From Viridibacillus arenosi (GTDB lineage: Bacteria; Bacillota; Bacilli; Bacillales_A; Planococcaceae), in contig NZ_MSPW01000010.1 of assembly GCF_001955655.1 (NCBI RefSeq), positions 62,001 to 126,000 on the forward strand: DNA of 64,000 bases. The letters run 5' to 3'. This document shows, one piece after another, positions 50,700-59,313 of the stretch. The position numbers were made by a program, and so were the translations under genes. Position 1 is the first letter of the stretch. Each line of letters starts with the position of its first letter. The notes under the pieces were generated by a model, which saw nothing but the letters and a program-made list of their open reading frames with translations, was not told where the DNA came from and searched no databases.

Positions 50700-50700
50700 A

Positions 50701-51759
50701 TTAGTAGCGCACCTCACTTTTTGTTTCTGCCGCTTTATAAATGCCTTCTAGAATTTTCATAATCTCAACTCCATCTTCAACAGGTGCTTGTGAAACTACG
50801 CCTGTTACACAGCTTTCAATAAATGAATTGATTTCATTTTGAAAAGCATTTTGGAAATCAAAAGTTAAGTGATCAATTTGAGGTTGCATATTCAAAATCG
50901 TATCGTTTTCTTCGCTGATAATAACTAGTTCTGGTTCTAATTCTGCCCCTCCTTTTGTTCCAAATAGTTTTACGCCTAATTCATCGTCTTTTGCATGTAA
51001 AGTATACGACACATCGACTAATAAAGAGGCACCATTTTCAAATGTAATCAATGCATTTGCTAAATCTTCCACAGTATTTTCTGTTTGATCATAATCCGCT
51101 GTTTTATAAAAACTTAGATTCTTTACATTTTTTCGATTACCTAAATGGTTGTACGTATTGCCAGAGATTGATTTTACTTTTGGTCTGCCCATCAAATACC
51201 AGCAAATATCGATGATGTGCACCCCGATGTCAATTAAAGGGCCCCCTCCGGACTTATTGACATCTACAAACCAACCACCAGGGTTTCCTAGGCGTCTCGT
51301 ATAAGTCGCCTTAGCATAATAGATTTCGCCTAGCTTTCCAGCATCAATAAAGGACTTTAATACTTTTGTGTTCGTACCAAATCGTCTCACAAATCCTACC
51401 TGAAATACTTTGTTATGCTTATCGGCTTCTTCTTGAATCGCATAGGCTTCTTCTACTGTCATACATAAAGGCTTCTCGACTAAGATGTGTAAATCATGTT
51501 TTAATGCTTCAATCGCAATTTCAGCATGCGTTTTATTCCAAGTACAGATGCTGACCGCGTCAACATTCGTATCTGAAAATAACTCTTCTAAACTTTTAAA
51601 TACCTTTTTTGCATCATATTGTTCAGCCTTTTTTTGCGCTCTTTCATACACATAATCATAAACACCATATATCGTGACATCTGGATTATTTGCATACGCT
51701 TTAAAATGATGATCAGAAATTGTACCTGTTCCTATTACACAAACATTTATTTTCGACAT
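50701..51759 (-). CDS. Gfo/Idh/MocA family NAD(P)-dependent oxidoreductase
   Basis: 352 residues. Rossmann N-terminus VCVIGTGTISDHHFKAYANN, the catalytic Lys motif HILVEKPLCMTVEEA, and the active-site Asp and His in GGGPLIDIGVHIIDICWYLM. Members oxidise a hydroxyl of a sugar, inositol or glycoside, often at C3. It sits between the two TIM-barrel genes, overlapping none but within three bases of the next. RBS AAAGGAGCTGGAATT. Confidence 0.93.
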   Translation of the reverse strand: MSKINVCVIGTGTISDHHFKAYANNPDVTIYGVYDYVYERAQKKAEQYDAKKVFKSLEELFSDTNVDAVSICTWNKTHAEIAIEALKHDLHILVEKPLCMTVEEAYAIQEEADKHNKVFQVGFVRRFGTNTKVLKSFIDAGKLGEIYYAKATYTRRLGNPGGWFVDVNKSGGGPLIDIGVHIIDICWYLMGRPKVKSISGNTYNHLGNRKNVKNLSFYKTADYDQTENTVEDLANALITFENGASLLVDVSYTLHAKDDELGVKLFGTKGGAELEPELVIISEENDTILNMQPQIDHLTFDFQNAFQNEINSFIESCVTGVVSQAPVEDGVEIMKILEGIYKAAETKSEVRY

Positions 51760-51790
51760 AATTCCAGCTCCTTTTGATAAGGTTTATCTT

Positions 51791-52669
51791 TTAGCAATTT
51801 GCCTCATGCCATAATCGTTTAACATTATCCATCCCAATTTTCGAGCCAACTTCGCAATCTTCCATGCCTTCAAATTCAATGGTAAGATAACCGTCATATC
51901 CTGAAGACTTAACAATGTTCATGATTTCACGAATATTAATGTCGCCATGTCCTACAATTGCACCACGGATGTAATTATCGTTTACTGTTCTAAACCATTC
52001 GCCTGCTCCTGGATTTTCAAAATAAGGTCTAGTATAAAAATCTTTAAAATGCACTGTAGCAGCGTACTGGATATTTTTCTTTACCCCTACTAATGGTTCT
52101 TCATCTATACATAGGAAATTCCCTACATCTAATGTTGTTTTAAAATTCGGTCTATTTACAGCATGAATAACTTGTTGCACGCGATCACTCGTTTGAACAT
52201 TAAAACCATGATTTTCAATCGTTGTTGTAATACCAAATTGTGCTGCATAATCTGCGAGGAGTTGGCTTCCTTTTACAAGTTTATCGAAGTGTTCATTAAA
52301 ATAATGTATTGTCATATCCTCTTTTGGTAACGTAAAGGCTGTAACATCATGTCGCATGATGTTAATGCCCATTCGATTCACAATATCAACATGTCTCTTT
52401 AATCGTTCTACCTCTGCATAAAATTCCTCATCCGTCTCTTGAACAAAATTTGCAGGTAAAGAATACGCTGATAATTCAAGTCCAAGTTGTTGCGCCTTCT
52501 CTTTAATTTGATCAGCAAGTTCCGGATTATCTACAACTGTAAATTCATAAGGAACAAGTTCGACGTGCTCTCCACCATTATCTGCAACCCATTGAATGAC
52601 GTCTAATACATCCATGTTTCCTGCTCGCATTTTCTTTACTAAGCTGTAAGTACTTAATCCAACTTTCAT
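51791..52669 (-). CDS. TIM-barrel sugar isomerase/epimerase-fold protein (first copy)
   Basis: 292 residues of the same superfamily as the second copy but only distantly similar. Metal-site residues: Glu in TTIENHGFNVQTSD, Asp in TTLDVGNFLCID, His in VHFKDFYTRP, Glu in YLTIEFEGMEDC. The ATG at 52669 follows AGAGGTGATCGAT; the GTG nine bases upstream is within that site. Likely acts on the product or substrate of the neighbouring oxidoreductase. Confidence 0.88.
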   Translation of the reverse strand: MKVGLSTYSLVKKMRAGNMDVLDVIQWVADNGGEHVELVPYEFTVVDNPELADQIKEKAQQLGLELSAYSLPANFVQETDEEFYAEVERLKRHVDIVNRMGINIMRHDVTAFTLPKEDMTIHYFNEHFDKLVKGSQLLADYAAQFGITTTIENHGFNVQTSDRVQQVIHAVNRPNFKTTLDVGNFLCIDEEPLVGVKKNIQYAATVHFKDFYTRPYFENPGAGEWFRTVNDNYIRGAIVGHGDINIREIMNIVKSSGYDGYLTIEFEGMEDCEVGSKIGMDNVKRLWHEANC

Positions 52670-52687
52670 ATCGATCACCTCTTCAAT

Positions 52688-53659
52688 TTATTGGTCTAAC
52701 AAATGGCAAGATGCAAAATGATTTTCTTCTTGAAGCTGTTGTCTTTTTGGCTTCTCTTTCTTACAAACATCCATGGCAAAAGGACATCTTGTATGGAATG
52801 TACACCCTGATGGAGGGTTTTTCGGACTTGGTATATCCCCTTTTAGAATGATTTTCTCTTTTCTTAATCTAGGGTTTGCAACTGGTACAGAAGATAATAA
52901 TGCTTTCGTGTACGGATGTTGAGGATTTGCAAAAACGTTGTCTTTAGGCCCTGATTCTACGATTGCACCTAAATACATGACACCTATATTGTCACTTATA
53001 TGTTCAACAACACTTAAGTCATGTGAGATAAATAAATAAGAAATGCCATACTCTCTTTGTAAATCTTTTAATAGATTTAATATTTGAGATTGGATAGATA
53101 CGTCCAAGGCAGAAACAGGTTCGTCGGCAATAATGAGCTGTGGCTTCATAATTAAAGCACGAGCAATACCAATTCTTTGTCTTTGTCCACCACTAAACTC
53201 ATGAGCATATCTTTCAGCGTGATACTCACTTAACCCTACAACTTCTAGTATTTCTAACACCTTTTTCTGACGCTCACTAGTCGATAGATTAGTATGAATA
53301 ATCAGCGGTTCAGCTATAATTTCTTTCACTTTCATGCGTGGATTCAATGAGGCATAAGGGTCTTGGAAAATCATTTGAACCGATTGCCTCATCTGCTTTA
53401 ATTGCGATTCTTTTTTATTTGAAACTTCCATTCCATCAATCCAAATAGATCCTTCAGTAGGTTCTAATAATCTAGAGATGAGACGACCTGTTGTCGATTT
53501 ACCACAACCACTTTCGCCAACAAGGCTAAATGTCTCGCCTTTTTGAATTTCAAATGACACGTCACTTACTGCTTGTATTATTTTTTTCTTCTCAAAAAAG
53601 CCATTTGACAACTCGAAGGATTTTTTTAGTTTCTCAACTTTTAATATTGTATTTGACAT
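52688..53659 (-). CDS. DppF/OppF-type ABC transporter ATPase (second system)
   Basis: 323 residues from ATG 53659. Walker A GESGCGKSTTGRLI, signature FSGGQRQRIGIARA, LIIADEP, C-terminal GCTFHTRCPFAMDVC. It follows DppD-like within a few bases and precedes the epimerase gene by 18 bases. The family carries peptides but also glycosides in several bacteria. Confidence 0.94.
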   Translation of the reverse strand: MSNTILKVEKLKKSFELSNGFFEKKKIIQAVSDVSFEIQKGETFSLVGESGCGKSTTGRLISRLLEPTEGSIWIDGMEVSNKKESQLKQMRQSVQMIFQDPYASLNPRMKVKEIIAEPLIIHTNLSTSERQKKVLEILEVVGLSEYHAERYAHEFSGGQRQRIGIARALIMKPQLIIADEPVSALDVSIQSQILNLLKDLQREYGISYLFISHDLSVVEHISDNIGVMYLGAIVESGPKDNVFANPQHPYTKALLSSVPVANPRLRKEKIILKGDIPSPKNPPSGCTFHTRCPFAMDVCKKEKPKRQQLQEENHFASCHLLDQ

Positions 53660-53664
53660 TCGCC

Positions 53665-54645
53665 TCACCTCGTTTCTAGTTCATATAGCCAACAACTGCA
53701 TAACCTATCATTCTCTATTGCTAGACAAGCAGGTTCTTGCTCATGGCAAATGGGCATCGCCATATTGCATCTAGGAGCAAACTTACAACCTTTTGGCATA
53801 TTAGATGGATTTGGTACGTTTCCTTTTATAGAATCTAATTTATCTTTTTTCTCGCCTAATTTTGGAACAGATGCAATTAAACCTTTACTATATGGATGCT
53901 TCGGATTTTCGAATAATTCGTAAACAGATGCCTCTTCTACAACTTTACCTGCATACATGACAACTACTCTGTCACACATCTCAGCTACTACACCTAAATC
54001 ATGTGTGATTAAAAGGATTGACATTTTTTCATCTTTTTGAAGCTTTTTCATAAGTTCCAATATTTGTGCTTGAATTGTTACATCGAGAGCAGTCGTAGGC
54101 TCGTCTGCAATAAGTAGATTTGGATTACATGACATCGCCATAGCAATCATCACACGTTGTCTCATTCCTCCAGAAAGTTGATGAGGATATTCATCTACAA
54201 TTTCATCTGGCCTTGCAATCCCTACTTTAGTGAGCATTGCAATCGCATGTACTCTAGCTTCACTTTTACTTAACTTTAAGTGCACGCGAATTGGTTCCGT
54301 GAGCTGCTTTCCTATTTTCATTACTGGATTTAATGAAGTCATCGGATCTTGGAAAATCATCGCCATTTGCTTGCCGCGCAATTTACGCATTTCATAGTCT
54401 GATAGATTGACTAAATTCGAGTCATTGAAATAAATATTTCCATTAGTGATTTCACCTGTAGTCCCTTGAAACAAACGCATAATGGATAACGATGTTAAAC
54501 TTTTTCCACAGCCAGATTCACCAACAAGACCTAACACTTCACCTTCATTGATGTGAAAGTTAACTCCATGCAATATTCTCGTCTTCTGCTTATCCCTCGT
54601 AAATTCAGTTTGTAATTCTTCAACCTGAAGTAGTTTTTTAGTCAT
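53665..54645 (-). CDS. DppD/OppD-type ABC transporter ATPase (second system)
   Basis: 326 residues. GESGCGKSLTSLSI, LSGGMRQRVMIA, LLIADEPTTALD, GCKFAPRCNMAMPIC. Together with DppF-like it powers the transporter. RBS is AAGGGGAATCAGGAT-like upstream of the ATG. Confidence 0.94.
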   Translation of the reverse strand: MTKKLLQVEELQTEFTRDKQKTRILHGVNFHINEGEVLGLVGESGCGKSLTSLSIMRLFQGTTGEITNGNIYFNDSNLVNLSDYEMRKLRGKQMAMIFQDPMTSLNPVMKIGKQLTEPIRVHLKLSKSEARVHAIAMLTKVGIARPDEIVDEYPHQLSGGMRQRVMIAMAMSCNPNLLIADEPTTALDVTIQAQILELMKKLQKDEKMSILLITHDLGVVAEMCDRVVVMYAGKVVEEASVYELFENPKHPYSKGLIASVPKLGEKKDKLDSIKGNVPNPSNMPKGCKFAPRCNMAMPICHEQEPACLAIENDRLCSCWLYELETR

Positions 54646-54658
54646 ATCCTGATTCCCC

Positions 54659-55555
54659 TTAATCGTTCTTCGTTTTCGGATCTAATACATCTCGTAATCC
54701 ATCACCTATTAAATTAAAAGCAAGAACAGTTAAAAAGATGGCAATCCCAGGTACAATTACTACATGTGAAGCTGTGCCTAAATAATCTCTTCCTGTACTT
54801 AACATTACTCCCCACTCAGGTGTTTCAGGACTAGCACCTAAGCCTAAAAAACTTAAACTTGAAGCTGCTAAAATCGCTGTACCTATTCGCATTGTCACGA
54901 AAATGATAAGGCTACTTACAGTTTCCGGAAAAATATGTTTATACATAATACGACGATGTGGTGCCCCCATTGATTTTGCTGCTTCCACATAAGTGTTTTC
55001 TTTGGCCTCTAAAGTGGCCCCACGGACGAGTCTAGCAAATGAAGGTATACCAAAAACCGTTACTGCGATAATCACATTATTTAAACCAGGTCCTAGAATT
55101 GCCACAATAGCAATTGCTAAAAGCAAGTCTGGAAAAGAAAACAAGACATCACTTGAACGCATTATTATGCGATCCAACCAACCACCAAAATAGCCACTCA
55201 TTAAGCCTAAAATGGTTCCTAAAATCATCCCTAAAAAAACCGATGCGAAGCTAACGCTCAATGAGATTCTCGTTCCCATGATTAGTCGACTTAATATATC
55301 TCTGCCATATTCATCAGTTCCTGCTAGATGTGATTTACTAGGAGGTTCTAACAAGGCATCATAATTTGGTTTATATGGATCGAAAGGTACGATATAAGGT
55401 GCTAAGATTGCTACAACAATTAGTAATAAAACAAAAACACTAGCGATAAATGCTACTTTTTGCTTTCTAAAGTTTTTCCAAAATTCTTTGACTGGAGAGT
55501 ATTTTGGTTGCATAATCACTGTTTTTTCATTTTTGCCTATTGAAACGCTATTCAT
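54659..55555 (-). CDS. DppC-type ABC permease (second system)
   Basis: 298 residues with a cytoplasmic N-terminus and about six helices; DPYKPNYDALLEPPSKSHLA, GTDEYGRDILSRLI and the EAA loop YVEAAKSMGAPHRRIMYKH. ATG follows AAAGGAGGGTATTT. Confidence 0.93.
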   Translation of the reverse strand: MNSVSIGKNEKTVIMQPKYSPVKEFWKNFRKQKVAFIASVFVLLLIVVAILAPYIVPFDPYKPNYDALLEPPSKSHLAGTDEYGRDILSRLIMGTRISLSVSFASVFLGMILGTILGLMSGYFGGWLDRIIMRSSDVLFSFPDLLLAIAIVAILGPGLNNVIIAVTVFGIPSFARLVRGATLEAKENTYVEAAKSMGAPHRRIMYKHIFPETVSSLIIFVTMRIGTAILAASSLSFLGLGASPETPEWGVMLSTGRDYLGTASHVVIVPGIAIFLTVLAFNLIGDGLRDVLDPKTKND

Positions 55556-55567
55556 AAATACCCTCCT

Positions 55568-56491
55568 TTAGGACTGAACTTGAATTTTTGGATTTAGAAC
55601 GCTGTATAATATATCTACTACTAAATTGACGATAATAAACTCAATCGCAAACAAGAGAAGTGCTGACTGAATCACTGGATAATCCCGAAATGCAATTGAA
55701 TCGATGAGTAAACGGCCCATTCCAGGGAAACTAAAGACAGTCTCAACAACAACTGATCCACCTAAAAGGAATCCAAATTGTAAGCCTGCAATCGTTACAA
55801 CAGGTATTAAAGAATTTCTTAATGCATGTTGTATAATGACAACTGATTCCTTCAATCCTTTAGCACGGCCAGTTCGTATATAGTCTGTCTGCAATGTTTC
55901 TAACAAAGATGATCTTGTAAATCTAGCAATCATCGACATAATACCTGCACCTAACGTCAATGAAGGCAGAATATAACTTTTGAAGCCTTCTGATCCACCA
56001 GTTGGGAGAATACCTAGTTGTACAGAAAACAATTGAATCAACAGTAACCCTAGCCAAAACCCCGGCAATGAAATACCAGATACTGCTGTTACCATTCCTA
56101 AATAATCAGGCCATTTGTTTTTAAATACAGCTGATAACGTTCCTATCAATAAACCAATAATAGTCGCCCAAATCATCGCAAAAAATGTTAAATAAATGGA
56201 TGGCATGAAGCGCGATGTAAACATATCGGAGACTGGTAAACCCGTCTTTAATGATGTACCTAAATTACCTTGCAACAAATTTCCCATATAAGAAATGTAT
56301 TGTTTCCATATAGGATCATTTAAACCTAACTCTTCTCGCACATTTTGGACATCTTCTAATGTCGCATCCTTACCTGCAACTAACCGTGCAGGGTCACCAG
56401 GAATAAAGTGAATAAACAAGAAAGACAGTATCGAAACTACAATAATTATTGGTAATATTTCTAACACTCGTTTTATGATATATCGAAGCAT
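55568..56491 (-). CDS. DppB-type ABC permease (second system)
   Basis: 307 residues, six helices; IHFIPGDPARLVAGKDATLE, SLPGFWLGLLLIQLF, the EAA loop DYIRTGRAKGLKESVVIIQH and terminal DILYSVLNPKIQVQ. ATG at 56491 follows GGAGGGAGAACAA. Confidence 0.93.
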   Translation of the reverse strand: MLRYIIKRVLEILPIIIVVSILSFLFIHFIPGDPARLVAGKDATLEDVQNVREELGLNDPIWKQYISYMGNLLQGNLGTSLKTGLPVSDMFTSRFMPSIYLTFFAMIWATIIGLLIGTLSAVFKNKWPDYLGMVTAVSGISLPGFWLGLLLIQLFSVQLGILPTGGSEGFKSYILPSLTLGAGIMSMIARFTRSSLLETLQTDYIRTGRAKGLKESVVIIQHALRNSLIPVVTIAGLQFGFLLGGSVVVETVFSFPGMGRLLIDSIAFRDYPVIQSALLLFAIEFIIVNLVVDILYSVLNPKIQVQS

Positions 56492-56612
56492 TTGTTCTCC
56501 CTCCATTTAAAAGGTGAATGCCGTGAAAATTCTATAAGTTATTAATCTAGCCATTTTTGATAAAGCAAGAAGCTGAAATTTGTTTCAGCCTCTTACCTAC
56601 TATCTACAGTAA

Positions 56613-58199
56613 TTATTTAAAATTAGCATCTTTTACATTTAATCCTCCAGGTGGATCTACGACAACGCCCTCTACATCAGATCGAACACCATACACAATT
56701 TCATCGACTCCTAGGAAGATCCATGGTGCATCTTTATAAACGGTTTCTTGGATTTTAGCGTATAATTCTTCTTGTTTTGCCTTATCTGAAATAGAGTTGG
56801 CTTCATCCATCCATTTATCCACGTCTTTATTGTTATAATAGGCTGTATTTGCACCGTTCGGTGGGAAAGAAGAGCTATGGAATAATGGTTTTGTTGCATT
56901 TGTAATATCTGAAGCATATGAAGACCAACTCACATACCACATTTGTAGTTTTGAATCGTCAGGCGTTTGCGCTCCATAGATTTCATCTGAAAGAGTTCCT
57001 TCTTCCATTGACTTAATTTCTACTTTTACGCCAATTTGTTTTAACTGTTGTTGGATGAATTGCATACCTTTCATCGTGTCAGAGTTTGTGTTACCCCAAA
57101 TCTCGGCTTCAAAGCCATCAGCATAGCCAGCTTCTTTTAATAATTCTTTTGCTTTATTAATGTTTTGTTTATATGCTTCTTGTTGTTTATAGTAGATAGT
57201 TTTAGATGGAATAATTGAATCTAACGGAAGACCTAATCCAAAATTTACGACTTTTATAAATGCATCTTTATCCACTGCATAGTTAAATGCTTGTCGTACT
57301 CTTACATCATTAAAAGGCTTTTTATAAGTATTTATTGATACATATCGTGCGATCGTTGAAGGAATTTTGTTTACTTGGATATCTTTATTCCCTTCAACTT
57401 CCTTAATATTTTGAGATGGTACAGGATAAATAACTCCCGCCTCTCCCGTTTTTAACATCGCTACACGTGATCCATTTTCAGGTACTGGTTTAAAGATGAT
57501 TTTCTTAACTCGTTCACCTTTTCCCCAATAATCATCAAATCTTTCTATTGATAAATGATCACCTTGAACCCACTCAACAAATTTAAAAGCGCCAGTACCT
57601 ACAGGTTTTTTTGGAATATCTGCCAGATTTTCCTTCACTAATTTAGGGCTAATAATTTTAGCTACTCCAAAACGAGTGAGCATCGGGCTATATGTTTCCT
57701 TTAAAGTAATTATTATTTCGTATTCACTTGGTGTTTCAATTTTTTTAATTAAGCTAAAACCACGTGAATTTAATCGTAAACTCTTGTCTTTCATTATCCG
57801 TTCAAAATTCACTTTAACTGCTTCAGCATTAAAATCTTCTCCATCATGGAATTTAATACCTTGATGTAATTTAAAAGTATAAACAAGTGCGTCTTCACTT
57901 ACTGAATAGTCTTCAGCTAGAACATTTATGATTTGACCTTCATCATCAAAACCTAGCAAGCCTTCTAACATAGCAGATTGTACTGAGTTAGAATTTGTAT
58001 CCCCTGTATTATGAGGATCCATTGTAATGAAGTTTTCATTTACTGCGACAACCAGTTCTTCTTTCTTTTCAGTAGTTGGCTCTTTCTCCCCTTTGCCTTC
58101 ACTACTATTTGTTTCTTTCTTGTCATTAGAACATGCAACCATAAAAATGGCGCAAAAAACGACTAACAACAGAACTTTCCAACCTTTCCTTTGCAGCAT
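56613..58199 (-). CDS. Family 5 solute-binding lipoprotein (second system)
   Basis: 528 residues. Signal peptide with lipobox FMVACSN (Cys about 23). Family 5 marks: ALVYTFKLHQGIKFHDGEDF, KPVGTGAFKFVEWVQGDHLS, RQAFNYAVDKDAFIKVVNFG, WYVSWSSYASDI. It heads the ten-gene locus and sets substrate choice. Family 5 proteins bind peptides, but the linked ROK, oxidoreductase and epimerase genes argue for a sugar-bearing ligand here. Confidence 0.92.
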   Translation of the reverse strand: MLQRKGWKVLLLVVFCAIFMVACSNDKKETNSSEGKGEKEPTTEKKEELVVAVNENFITMDPHNTGDTNSNSVQSAMLEGLLGFDDEGQIINVLAEDYSVSEDALVYTFKLHQGIKFHDGEDFNAEAVKVNFERIMKDKSLRLNSRGFSLIKKIETPSEYEIIITLKETYSPMLTRFGVAKIISPKLVKENLADIPKKPVGTGAFKFVEWVQGDHLSIERFDDYWGKGERVKKIIFKPVPENGSRVAMLKTGEAGVIYPVPSQNIKEVEGNKDIQVNKIPSTIARYVSINTYKKPFNDVRVRQAFNYAVDKDAFIKVVNFGLGLPLDSIIPSKTIYYKQQEAYKQNINKAKELLKEAGYADGFEAEIWGNTNSDTMKGMQFIQQQLKQIGVKVEIKSMEEGTLSDEIYGAQTPDDSKLQMWYVSWSSYASDITNATKPLFHSSSFPPNGANTAYYNNKDVDKWMDEANSISDKAKQEELYAKIQETVYKDAPWIFLGVDEIVYGVRSDVEGVVVDPPGGLNVKDANFK

Positions 58200-58436
58200 A
58201 AGCCCATCCCCCTTGTTCTCACTAATTCAAAGACTATTTCTATTAAAAAGATGAACGATTTCGAAATGATTAGTCTTGACTATGTGAGAAATTTTATAAA
58301 ATAATTTCATAACAAAGCCTATGCAAGGAAAAATGATTTTAACACCATGAAAATAATTATTATATAATTCAGTTATTTTCAGCATATTTATATAGATTTT
58401 TATATTAATTACTCCATTGGTGAAAAAAACAAAAAA

Positions 58437-58469
58437 AAGCGGGCTCTTCTTTTAAAGAAGAGCCCGCTT
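58437..58469 (-). terminator. Strong terminator of a 28-residue peptide gene
   Basis: 16-bp perfect arms aagcgggctcttcttt / aaagaagagcccgctt with eight T following on the minus strand. Unusually GC-rich for this window. Confidence 0.92.
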
Positions 58470-58484
58470 CAATGATTAATTGAA

Positions 58485-58571
58485 TTAATCTGCGATTGTA
58501 TTACTCATAATAATAGAGATAACAGTATTGATAACTACTAAAGATATGATTGCAAAAATTGTAATTCCCAT
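58485..58571 (-). CDS. 28-residue hydrophobic peptide gene
   Basis: MGITIFAIISLVVINTVISI IMSNTIAD: one membrane helix, no positive charge. ATG at 58571 with AGAGGAGGGTTACTTTA ribosome-binding site and its own strong terminator 16 bases after the stop. Not recognised. The compact transcript (short hydrophobic ORF plus robust terminator) resembles type I toxins or regulatory membrane peptides, but the lack of a positive charge and visible antitoxin RNA argue against simply calling it a toxin. Confidence 0.6.
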   Translation of the reverse strand: MGITIFAIISLVVINTVISIIMSNTIAD

Positions 58572-58888
58572 TAAAGTAACCCTCCTCTTTTTCTACTTAA
58601 AAACTAATCCGATAAAGACAAGGATTTATAAACAATGTTTTCTCTATCATTATAGTAAATATCTATCGATTTATCAAAAAAATATTCTTATATGACTTAA
58701 ATAACATGATTTTCTAGGTTATATTATCCGATTTTACACTAATTTAGATGTATTTATTGAATAGAATTGCATATTATACTTATTTTTCTCTATTGATTGA
58801 TTAACAATACAATAAAAAAAAACAGATCCTTCCATTCTAGAAGAATCTGTTTAAATCTATATAAAATGCCTTTGCAATAGGCAGTATT
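58572..58888. other. Intergenic region
   Basis: AT-rich with the terminator-like hairpin at 58821-58852 and presumably the promoter of the 28-residue peptide gene. No gene supported. Confidence 0.4.
58821..58852 (-). terminator. Terminator of the 61-residue protein gene
   Basis: aaacagatcctt / aagaatctgttt arms (one mismatch) with T-run on the minus strand. Confidence 0.72.
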
Positions 58889-59074
58889 TTAACCAATTAG
58901 AGCATGTTTTACTACTTCATAAGCTTGGCAAATTGCATTTTTGTTTTCTTCAGGTTCACTTTCTAGCATTTCACATGCAAAATCGTATAAATTTGAATCT
59001 GCTCCAGAAGCAACAGCATACATTACTTCCTCTTGAAGTTTTTCAACGTAAAATATAATTTTCTGATCCATCAT
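58889..59074 (-). CDS. Small acidic cytoplasmic protein, unknown
   Basis: 61 residues: MMDQKIIFYVEKLQEEVMYA, then NLYDFACEMLESEPEENKNA. Helical, no membrane segment, two Cys. AAAGGAG precedes the first ATG by about six bases; the second ATG three bases on is an alternative. Flanked by a terminator. No family recognised. Confidence 0.6.
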   Translation of the reverse strand: MMDQKIIFYVEKLQEEVMYAVASGADSNLYDFACEMLESEPEENKNAICQAYEVVKHALIG

Positions 59075-59270
59075 GAAAAAACTCCTTTTATTATATTAAA
59101 TGCACCACCCAAGCCAAAGATGTGTATGGGCTATTGATGTATTATCTTTATTTATTTTATAAGGTCAGACATCTTACTTCTACTATGTTAATTCAATTTT
59201 AACACATAATTTGTCTATTAATTGACAGCAAATAATTCCTTTATAATTGGAGAGCTTGCATTAAAACACA

Positions 59271-59305
59271 AAAAAGAAGAGCCCTTTTCCAGGACACTTC
59301 TTTTT
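59271..59305 (-). terminator. Terminator of recQ
   Basis: aaaaagaag / cttcttttt arms with a loop containing gcccttttcc; eight bases beyond the recQ stop on the minus strand. Confidence 0.6.
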
Positions 59306-59313
59306 CTACATCA

